Shown: positions 56,273 through 64,000 of the stretch, one piece after another
Layout of the letters: each line of letters starts with the position of its first letter
Position numbering within the stretch: position 1 is the stretch's first letter
Source of the DNA: Flaccisagitta enflata
Lineage: Eukaryota; Chaetognatha; Sagittoidea; Aphragmophora
Direction: 5' to 3'
DNA length: 64,000 nt
Assembly (NCBI GenBank): GCA_965153355.1
Contig: OZ231127.1
Span: forward strand, 85,870,001-85,934,000
Position numbers and translations under genes: made by a program
The notes under the pieces: model-generated
Told to the model about the DNA's origin: nothing
The model's input: the letters and a program-made list of their open reading frames with translations, nothing else
Database searches by the model: none

Positions 56273-57191
56273 GAAACAAGGCGGCATACACGGCTGCCCT
56301 AGTCGCGTGCAGGTGGGCAGGAGCAGTACTGGAGAAAGGTCACTAGAGCATCTGGGCAGGAGCAGTATGCTCAAAGCTTAAAAACGCCAAAAAAGTAAAT
56401 GGTCCCAAAAGTGTTAGATGGTCAGCGGTACCTGTTGCCCCTATGTGAGTATATATTGTGTGATGCTGAAGGGGCCGATGACCTATGCTTACTAAGTTTT
56501 GAGGATCTAGGCTTGAAAGTGAGCATCAATAATGGGATTTGAGTCTTTAGGTGGGAAATTGAGTCTCAAGGCTGTGATTTGAGCCTCGAGGCTGTGATTT
56601 GAGCCTCGAGGCTGTGATTGAGCCTTGAGGAGGCTGTGATTTCTTGAGTCTCGCTTGGCAGAATTTGAGGCTTGGGGAGTTTGGGATTGAGGTTGGGATT
56701 GAGGCTTGAGGTTGGGATTTGAGCCTTGAGGTTAGGATTTGAGCCTTGAGGTTGGAGTGTGAGCCTCGAGGATGGAATATGAGCCTTAAGGCCAAAATTT
56801 GAGCCTTGTGGACAAGATTTGAGCCTCAGGGCTGGGATTTTAGCCTCGATGTTGGGAATTGAGCTTCACGGCAAGAGTTTGGGCCTGGAGGCTTAAATTT
56901 GGGCCTCAAGACTAGGATTTGGGCCTCAAAGTTTGGATTTGAGCCTCAACGCAACAATATGAGCTTTGAAGGGGGTGGACAGAGGAGAAGAAGAAGAAGA
57001 AGAAGGAAAAGAGAAGAAGAAGAAGAAGAAGAAGAAAGAAGGAGAAGGAGAAGTCTCCACAATGACGAAAGCATAGGTCACTTCCCCGGCCCCTTGGGCC
57101 ACTGCCCAAAAGGGAGCAAGCAGCCAACCAGCAGCCAACCTACAGACTGACACTTAAAGCGAGGTGTAGAGTCACGTAGCACGTTACTAAA
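56273..57191 (+). mobile_element. composite: hairpin-tailed repeat enclosing foldback copy 7
   Basis: The left end AAACAAGGCGGCATACACGG and CCTAGTCGCGTGCAGGTGGG and the right end AAAGCGAGGTGTAGAGTCAC, GTAGCACGTTACTAAAAA are the two halves of the hairpin-tailed family. Between them (56405-57113) is a foldback module: GTGTTAGATGGTCAGCGGTA head, GGCTGTGATTTGAGCCTCGA minisatellite, GAA microsatellite, and GAAAGCATAGGTCACTTCCC, CGGCCCCTTGGG right arm. Confidence 0.75.
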
Positions 57192-57313
57192 AAAAGATAG
57201 TTAAAAGTGATCGCAAATGCTTTATCGCGTCTCATTTGATAACTTTTCTCCCCAGGATTGAATCATTACCTAGAAAATTAGCAACATGATTCTTAAGACA
57301 CCATTGGTTTTTA

Positions 57314-57420
57314 GATGCATCATCGTATCCCTATAGGAGGATTTGTCCCTCTGTCAGTTGGTCCATCAGCCCGTATGTTTGTCACGTCTTTTTCAAAAAT
57401 CACGCAGATGACGCATGGAG
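57314..57420 (-). mobile_element. GATGCGTCC-subfamily fragment
   Basis: TTTTTAGATGCATCATCGTA, CCCTATAGGAGGATTTGTCC and TTTTTCAAAAATCACGCAGA keep the order of 27525-27815 but are strongly diverged. Bases 57421-57639 hold nothing else. Confidence 0.45.
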
Positions 57421-57639
57421 TTGTCGGGATGGGCTTTTTGAATCATTCATGACATTCATGGGAATAATGCCTCCTATGTTCCAGTTCACAAAGCCATTTA
57501 AAACCAACTGACCAACCAACCAACCAACCGACCAGACGGCCAATCAACAGCCAATCAATTATAACCAAGAGACAAAGCTTCCAGATGAGGTGCGCTGGCG
57601 CACTAAAGGAGGTAAACATGAATGTCAGCCAAAGGGATA

Positions 57640-58434
57640 GGGCAAATTGGGCCACTTTTACTGTGTTTTGGTTTGGGTAATTTTTTATATGAATTCTCTG
57701 AAGCTATTGATTTCCATGTTAAGGTTGCATTTATCCATGGCTTTACGGCTGATATAGTGATTTTCAGGGTGGGCCCAATAGAGGCCCATATTTCTTAAAA
57801 AACTTGATGTGGCCCAATTTACCCCAGGTGTGGCAAATCGGGCCACTTCTAACTTCATTTGCATATTCCTCTAGGAGCTCACAACATTACCCAAATTTTT
57901 TTGCCAGGAGGATGCCAGGAGCTAAGTTGGGGTTTGATTTAATTACAAAATTGCCAAATTCGTTCGATTTTACAAACTGAAAAAAGAGAATTATTCTTGG
58001 GTCAAAAAAGCTGTATTTCACAGCCGTGAAAAATATGCTAACAAAGAAAGGAATTTCCTGGTGGCCCGATTTACCCCACGTTTTGATCATCTTTGCATAC
58101 AGCAAGACTAGTAATTGGTATCAAAGATTCATGTTATTTGTAAGGTATTGGACCTAATCACCATATCCAATACTAAAAAGTCACCCAAAATGACAATTGC
58201 TGAAGTTGTGATAAAGTTTATCGCAACCTATCAGTCATCGTATCACTTAAGGTTTGGAATGAAGTTGTGCTGTTGCTGCTGTTGCTGCAGCAGTTCTGAA
58301 GAAACATCATCCCAACAACCCCATTGACTGGTGCAACTCATGGCAGGATCATCACAACTTTTATCCCAATATTCATTTCAAAAGTGACATTAATAAACAC
58401 AAGTGGCCCGATTTCCCCCTGGCCCAATTTGCCC
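57640..58434. mobile_element. MITE-like element with GGGCAAATTGGGCCA ends
   Basis: GGGCAAATTGGGCCAC at the left and its inverse TGGCCCAATTTGCCC at the right. The same motif recurs inside at about 57780-57850 and 58055-58080 (TGGCCCAATTTACCCC, GGCAAATCGGGCCAC). No clear target duplication. No transposase. Confidence 0.55.
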
Positions 58435-59150
58435 CACCCACCCCAATTTAGATTGATTTAAGCATTTTTATTTTAATTTCGGGCCCTGAGAACTCTGTTG
58501 TTGGGCCCTTTGGGTCCCAAATCATCAACTTAGTCAATGATAAGTCATCCCGGATCAGTTATAGAGCAGCGAGGTACGACTCTTGCGTTTGTCATGGGTT
58601 GTCATTTTTGAAAATTCTTACCATTTTGGTCTCTTTTGACAGCCTCAAGAGAGCTTTTGCAAGTTGACAACCCATTTTTGATATATTTTTCGTAATTTAC
58701 ATCAAAATATTTTGCTAATGAGTCCAATCCCAGGTATTTTGATCAATCTGTTTCAAAGTTATGAACAAAACTAGGTAAACTATGAAATAAAAAAGCTACC
58801 ACCTGACCGATTTTCCTTCCAGGCAGCAAGGGGTGTTTTACGAAAATTTTGCTTTCCAAAAAACTTACCAGATAGTGGCTGATGTTCCTATAATATTGGA
58901 AATTTTTTCCCCATCAATCACCAACCCAGACACTCAAGTCTGATTAAGTCGCTGTATGGGAACAGTGTGTTAATGCTTTTGCCACTTGGGCATCCAACGA
59001 CCGCTTGCTTTAAACTAGGAGTATATGAACTTTTATTGTGGTTTCTGTTGGTCAAGCCCATGTGGGATCCATGGCAATCGATTGCAAAATTTTTCCCAGG
59101 ACGAAATTTTTTTTAAATATCAATTTTTTGTGGGTGGGTGGTACAGGCCA
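58435..59150. other. stretch without recognisable gene
   Basis: AT-rich, no supported exon or repeat. Confidence 0.4.
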
Positions 59151-59800
59151 TTTTCAGCCTTTACCATCAGAACAAGTTAACTTCTAAAGCATTTATCTCC
59201 TAAACGAATCAACGAATTGACCTCAACTTGGGCTCATTTTAAAGAGGAGACTGAGCTCTTTAAAATGAGCCCAAATTGAGCTTAATTGCTCAATTCGTTT
59301 AGGAGCAACAGTCCTCCAAAGTTGATGTTGTTTTCAGCCTTTTCCATCAGAACAAGTTAACTTCTAAAGCATTTATCTCCTAAACGAATCAATTAATTGA
59401 CATCAACTTAGGCTCATTTTAAAGAGGGGACACAGCTCTTTAAAATGAGCCCAAATTGAACAATTGCTCAGGTCGTTTAGAACAGCCAGTCCTCCAAAGT
59501 CGATGTTTCAGCCTTTTCAATCAGGAAAAGTTTGCTTCTAAAACATATCTCGCCAGCTAATTGACAGGTGACCTCAATACTTGGGCTCATTTAAAAAAGC
59601 AGACACAGCTCTTAAAAATGAGCTCAAGTTGAGGTCACTAACTCAATTCATTTAGGAGCCAGATCCTTCCAAAGTTGTTGTTATTATTGGAAAAACAACA
59701 AAAACTACTACAACTTCTAAAGCTCAAATCTCCTAAACATGTTGAGCAATTGAGCTCAACTTGAGCTCATTTCAAAGAGCAGACATAGCTTTTTAACCGA
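59151..59800. repeat. about 180-bp tandem repeat with internal inverted repeat
   Basis: TTTTCAGCCTTT.CCATCAG, CTCCTAAACGAATCAA.GAA and GGGCTCATTTTAAAGAG recur about 3.5 times. Within each unit, GGGCTCATTTTAAAGA is followed by its inverse TCTTTAAAATGAGCCC, giving a row of hairpins. Confidence 0.9.
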
Positions 59801-60087
59801 CTTTAAAAGGATTCTATTTCAACGACCAAAAAAAAGTGGTGCAACATATTTCAAAGCAATTTCATGAATTCAGATACGAAAAATACATTCAAAATTTTAG
59901 AAGCAATGATAATACAGAAACTTCAATGATCGTTTTAAATTTTTCAATACAGAAAGGAATAGTGATTGGGCTGTACATTGAGATCTTTGGGCCAATAAAA
60001 TAACTAAAACTATATCTGCTCCCAACTCGAGATGGTTATTGGCGATGATTTACCGAGACAAACTGACGGAGAAACGGGAGACAACCT

Positions 60088-60422
60088 TTATTTCAGACGT
60101 TTAGAGCAGTAGAACACAACCGCTCTTTTGAGTCTTTCGGCGTGATTACGGTGGCTTTCCCGGACTTTGAAGCGTTTCCATGTCTTCAGGAAATCTTTAT
60201 GAGCTGCTTCGCCGGTCTGCTCCGCGTAAACTCCCAGCCCCGTTGGATGTTTGTCTAGCCATTGCTCCACGTGAAGTCCAAGAATGTGCATCTTCCACGG
60301 AACTGAGACTTTGATGCCGTCTTCAAGAACCTCGTTTGCATAGTCGCGTAGTGCTTGATACTTCTCGCGAAAAACCGCAATCCGCTCGGCATAGTCAGGG
60401 CACAGAGTCATGCCAAAACATG
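60088..60422 (-). CDS. transposon-like gene 2, terminal exon
   Basis: Acceptor ATTTCTTAAG (minus strand) behind a CT-rich tract; 110 codons and TAA, which again lies within AATAAA. It encodes CFGMTLCPDYAERIAVF, SVPWKMHILGLHVEQWLDKH, GLGVYAEQTGEAAHKDFLKT and ERLKRAVVFYCSKRLK. A CFGxxLxPDY / VPxKxHxxxxHV / GLGxxxEQxxExxH order is, from memory, that of an uncharacterised and highly repetitive, transposon-like protein family of invertebrates. The phase (1) joins exactly to the exon at 60599-60724, giving VVQACFG. Confidence 0.7.
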
Positions 60423-60429
60423 CTTAAGA

Positions 60430-60432
60430 AAT

Positions 60433-60489
<57 letters not shown>
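60430..60489. repeat. (GA)n microsatellite in an acceptor region
   Basis: About 29 GA units; on the coding (minus) strand this is a CT tract immediately upstream of the terminal exon of gene 2. Confidence 0.97.
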
Positions 60490-60491
<2 letters not shown>

Positions 60492-60598
60492 ATTTGCAAT
60501 ATGACTTGATTGATTTGGTTTCATCAAGCAGTACTAAAAGTGTTTAATACTGTACATGTACTTTGTAATATTTGTCTATCCATTTTTGTATTTCAAAC

Positions 60599-60724
60599 CT
60601 TGAACCACACTGCGCACAGCCCGCAATGATTCGATGATGGGAGTACAACTGATTGGCAACTTTGTCGCCAATTCGTCGACAGCATCCAGCAACCTTTTTG
60701 AATTTCCACCATCAAATCCTCCGC
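60599..60724 (-). CDS. transposon-like gene 2, internal exon
   Basis: 126 bases between acceptor TGCATTAG and donor CAAG/GTTTGA. It encodes GGFDGGNSKRLLDAVDELAT and TPIIESLRAVRSVVQ. A GGxFxGN...RKLL then LRA..VV order precedes ACFG in the family I recall. It begins with two bases and ends with one base of a codon, matching the exons on both sides. Confidence 0.65.
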
Positions 60725-60796
60725 CTAATGCATGCGATATATATATTTGTGACACACAAAGGGACGATTTCCATGGTCAAGTCATATTTTAGGAAA

Positions 60797-60984
60797 AACA
60801 AGGCCGTATACACGGCTGCCAAAGTCACGTGTGGGTGGGCAGGGGCAGTGATAAGAAAGGCAGGAGCAGCAACGCAAAAGCCGCCCGTAAACGCCAAAAA
60901 AAGCTAACAGAGACCTACCAACGGACAGACGGACGGACCAACCAACCGACACAGCGAGTCAGAGTCGCGTAGCACGCGACTAAA
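60797..60984 (+). mobile_element. hairpin-tailed repeat in an intron of gene 2
   Basis: AAACAAGGCCGTATACACGG, GGGTGGGCAGGGGCAGTGAT, GCCGCCCGTAAACGCC, GACGGACGGACC and GTCGCGTAGCACGCGACTAA. It is complete and the reference for the split copy at 35938-36735. Confidence 0.85.
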
Positions 60985-61017
60985 ATTTCAATGAATTCAT
61001 AATTTTGGTATTAGTTG

Positions 61018-61446
61018 TTTCCCATTCCTCATGTCAGTAGGTTTGGTTAGGGCACAAGTTTCACTTTTCATACGTTGAAACTCCCATACATGTTGTCAGT
61101 CGCAGACACGCGACTACACCTTGCCGTCCGTCACATTTTGAATTCTGCCAGCGGTTTTGCATTACTGCTCCTGCCCAACCGTCCACGACTGGATTGCCGT
61201 GTATCCGGCCTTGTTTCCCATTCCTCATGTCCAGTATTAGGTTTGGTTGAGGCACAAGTTTCACTTCCTGCGTTAGAGCTTTCCCATACATGTTGTCCAG
61301 TCGCAGACCACGGCTACACCTTGCCGTGTCGGTCGGTCCGTCGTACGGTAGCCGCGTATCCGACATTGTTGAATTCCGAGCGGTTTTTGCGTGTATTGCT
61401 CCTGCCCAACCGTCCGCGACTAGACTGCCGTGTATCCGGCCTTGTT
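61018..61446 (-). mobile_element. tandemly duplicated hairpin-tailed repeat
   Basis: The block TTTCCCATTCCTCATGTC through CGTGTATCCGGCCTTGTTT occurs twice (about 61018-61215 and 61216-61446). Each contains CAGTCGCAGAC.CGCGACTA, a short CCGTCCG tract, and CTGCTCCTGCCCAACCGTCC, that is, an inverted copy with a shortened microsatellite. Confidence 0.75.
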
Positions 61447-61534
61447 TTGGAAAAGAGGAGTGTTTGCTAGTGTAACATTCTATTCAATATTTCGTTACGT
61501 CATACTGGTTCATCGTCTGCTGTTTTATTCATGC

Positions 61535-61871
61535 CTTGATGGCCATGGCGAATAGCTCCGACAGATCTTGCTAAGCGCTCCATTGGCTTTAGTCCAAACA
61601 TCTTGACGAGGACGTTGAAGTGAACGTCAACAGCACCAATAAGAATATGAAGTTCCCCTGGGGGAATGACAGAGATGACGTGCACATTGTCGTCTTCCTT
61701 GATGAGTGGCTCGTGAATACAGTTGGCGAACCGCTTGGCGTCTACCAATTTTCCTCCTGCCACGAGGAACTGTTGGTGGCGCTTACGTAGACCCCCAAAC
61801 GTCCTCATTTTGCCGACTTTCATCTCCATTTCACCTTCGCAGTACAAGCAACCAAATTTCGCCCCGCCACC
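61535..61871 (-). CDS. transposon-like gene 2, exon with CxxC and PPGELH motifs
   Basis: Acceptor AAATATCCAG on the minus strand. The frame encodes GGGAKFGCLYCEGEMEMKVG, KMRTFGGLRKRHQQFLVAGG, AKRFANCIHEPLI and VIPPGELHILIGAVDVHFN. A CPxCEG / LRTFGSL / NxxHPPLI / IPPPxLHLLLG order matches the recalled family. The open frame runs on to TGA 61500. The best in-phase exit to the next exon is AAG/GCATGA at 61534, a GC donor; a GT donor at 61505 (CCA/GTATGA) would give the wrong phase. The CxxC pair may bind metal. Confidence 0.68.
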
Positions 61872-61914
61872 CTGGATATTTCAATAGATATGCACTCATT
61901 ATGCAGTTCCTTCT

Positions 61915-62498
<584 letters not shown>

Positions 62499-62509
62499 GT
62501 GCCGATAAG

Positions 62510-62670
62510 CAGCGGCGTAGGACAAGGGACATCAGGGACATCAATTGATGTCCCTGCTGTCGGGACACCAAAGTTGTCGGGACACCAAGAAAAAAACAAG
62601 GGTAAGGAAAAATAAAAGGAAAAGAAAAAGGAAATAAAAAAAAGAAAAAGAAAAGAGGAGTAGAGAGAAG

Positions 62671-62711
<41 letters not shown>

Positions 62712-63229
62712 CAGACAGAGAGACAGAGAGAGAGACAGACAGAGAGACAGAGAGAGGGAGAGACACAGACAGACAGAGACAGACAGACAGACAAACAGGA
62801 AAAGTAAAAAAAGTAGAAGAAAAATAGATGAAACAAAAGACAAAGATGTTAAGAAAATGAGATAGTAAAACCGACAGAAATAAAGCAATCAAAATTCTGT
62901 GGTTTTCAAGCATATACCATACAGTGTTAGTTTTAGGCAAATAAAGAGGGATGTAGGGGAGCAAAATAAATAAAAAAATGAAGTGAAAAGAGGTATTTAG
63001 GCACAAGCTGTGGCTGAGAGTGAATAAAACCATTTTCTCTTAAACCAGGCATGGTTAGGCCCCATCCCACTTATTTAAGATCTCAAAGAAAACAAGAGTT
63101 TGGTAGTAATTACGATTTTTTACAATTTTCAAGCAAAAACTACATATTATTATCTGTTGGGACACCAGATTTGTCGGACACTAGTTTGGTGGCTGATGTC
63201 CCAAGAAATCCAGCTCCCCTACGCCGCTG
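62510..63229. mobile_element. hAT-like MITE with exact 8-bp TSD, at an exon edge
   Basis: Ends CAGCGGCGTAGG and CCTACGCCGCTG. CCGATAAG lies at 62502-62509 and 63230-63237. Subterminal GATGTCCC / GGGACACCA words are inverted (GGGACATCAATTGATGTCCC near the left). It holds a (GA)n-(GACA)n tract at about 62670-62800 and no transposase. It ends one base from the end of an exon of gene 2. Confidence 0.9.
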
Positions 63230-63230
63230 C

Positions 63231-63382
63231 CGATAAGCCAAGCAACAAATTGGCCATTTTGAGGTCCAAAGTGAGGCTGCACTTGACATTCTCCAACTTT
63301 AGAAATCCCATCATGATTTGCATGTTTGCGTACGTCTCCGGCACTTTCTCAACGATTGCCAGGACAAGACATCGTTTTACTC
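63231..63382 (-). CDS. transposon-like gene 2, upstream exon (VPETY motif)
   Basis: Acceptor GTCCACAG on the minus strand; the frame carries CLVLAIVEKVPETYANMQIM, MGFLKLENVKCSLTLDLKMA and NLLLGLS. An EKVPETYxN...LKL...DLKxxNxLLGL order is the expected lead-in to the CxxCEG exon. Read up to TCG at 63231 it joins the exon at 61871 in phase 0; the next two bases are GC. The 8-bp duplication of the MITE includes the last exon bases. Further 5' exons must lie beyond the window or are lost. Confidence 0.6.
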
Positions 63383-63460
63383 CTGTGGACATTTTTCAAA
63401 CTTTCGATTATTTAGCGATTTTTATCATTATTAATACAGATGCAAGTTTGTCTCTATCTG

Positions 63461-63465
<5 letters not shown>

Positions 63466-63553
<88 letters not shown>
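63466..63553. repeat. (CT)n microsatellite
   Basis: About 44 CT units upstream (in gene 2 sense) of the exon at 63382. Confidence 0.97.
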
Positions 63554-63556
<3 letters not shown>

Positions 63557-63617
63557 CCATAATCTGTAATGGGTGGTCCTGAAAATCAACTTGCGAATGG
63601 CTTTTTTTCAGCACTTT

Positions 63618-63775
63618 AAGTATAAACAAGGCCGGGGCAGTAATGCAGGGTGGGCAGGGGCTATATTTTGGATGGGCAATATTGGCCAATTTCGCGTAAT
63701 CTATAATTTTGCGTTACGGATCTTTGAAAGAACCTTTGAACGGACGGAAACAATCTCTTATAGTCACTCAGCCAG
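63618..63775 (+). mobile_element. hairpin-tailed repeat, diverged
   Basis: AAACAAGGCCGGGGCAGTAA, GGGTGGGCAGGGGC, TTGAACGGACGGAAAC and CTCTTATAGTCACT keep the family order. The microsatellite is short and the hairpin is lost. Confidence 0.55.
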
Positions 63776-63796
63776 CAAATAAAAACCGTTGTATTT

Positions 63797-63949
63797 CTAG
63801 CCTGAATTCAGCTTTTTAGCTCTGTCCTTCTTCGGCTTGCTCGCGCTCGCTTGATTTCCGCTTTTGACATGAATGCCACCCGGAACAACAAACTCTTCAT
63901 CGTCGACGTCGTCTTGAACGTCGTCTTCACGGCAGCCATATTCATATGT
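63797..63949 (-). CDS. possible C-terminal exon of an unknown gene
   Basis: On the minus strand a frame opens after CGTAAAAG and reads YEYGCREDDVQDDVDDEEF, then VVPGGIHVKSGNQASASKPK, and stops at TAG 63797. The acidic then basic composition is protein-like and third positions are GC-rich. A second frame is open too. The acceptor is weak. It could belong to gene 2 or to a separate gene that extends past the window. Confidence 0.3.
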   Translation of the reverse strand, partial: TYEYGCREDDVQDDVDDEEFVVPGGIHVKSGNQASASKPKKDRAKKLNSG

Positions 63950-64000
63950 CTTTTACGAAATGGGATCAAATTTACGTTTTTACCACCGATGTCAACTTAG

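Overview
This window looks like nuclear DNA of an animal-like eukaryote, probably an invertebrate. There are spliced exons, hAT-like and Tc1-like miniature transposons, an LTR retrotransposon with a tRNA-Pro primer site, a degenerate TTAGGG patch and a very heavy load of microsatellites. I do not commit to a phylum. Most long open frames here are translations of simple repeats and are not genes. All family calls rest on reading motifs and on memory; no search was run.

Left part (1-11,000): microsatellites, 60-, 120- and 149-bp tandem arrays, a hAT-like MITE (5058-5394), a foldback element (6897-7440), a long-TIR MITE (7561-8242) and one orphan exon that resembles prolyl oligopeptidase (about 9142-9223).

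Centre left (11,047-19,076): the main result. Two 200-bp inverted repeats (11051-11250 and 18873-19072), each flanked by TTTA, bracket about 8.0 kb. Inside lies the 3' part of a spliced, transposase-like gene (exons 12081-12176, 14518-14649 and 15692-16252). Its introns and flanks have been filled with younger insertions and microsatellites. Two small elements nearby (7561-8242 and 20340-20650) share the terminal motif and a T(T/G)TA target duplication, so they look like its non-autonomous relatives.

Middle (20,000-40,000): hAT-like MITEs with exact 8-bp target duplications (21014-21679, 36861-37821, and the weaker 32077-33254), a palindromic MITE, putative exons at 22559 and 22880, long CT tracts, a 1.4-kb TCATCG-type array, foldback elements, and two copies of a 610-bp MITE.

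Right part (40,000-64,000): an essentially intact, young, gag-only LTR retrotransposon on the minus strand (40346-44761, target duplication CAAAT). Several hairpin-tailed repeats with GACC/ACGG cores follow, then a Tc1-like MITE and an orphan exon. At the right edge a second transposon-like gene lies on the minus strand (exons 63382 to 60088). It reads through four exons with matching phases if GC-AG introns are allowed. A hAT-like MITE (62510-63229) sits exactly at the end of its first visible exon.

About twenty copies of a hairpin-tailed, microsatellite-bearing family, best compared with Helitron-like HINE/pearl elements, and seven palindromic foldback elements account for most of the remaining non-simple sequence. 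I see no conventional single-copy gene that is complete inside the window.
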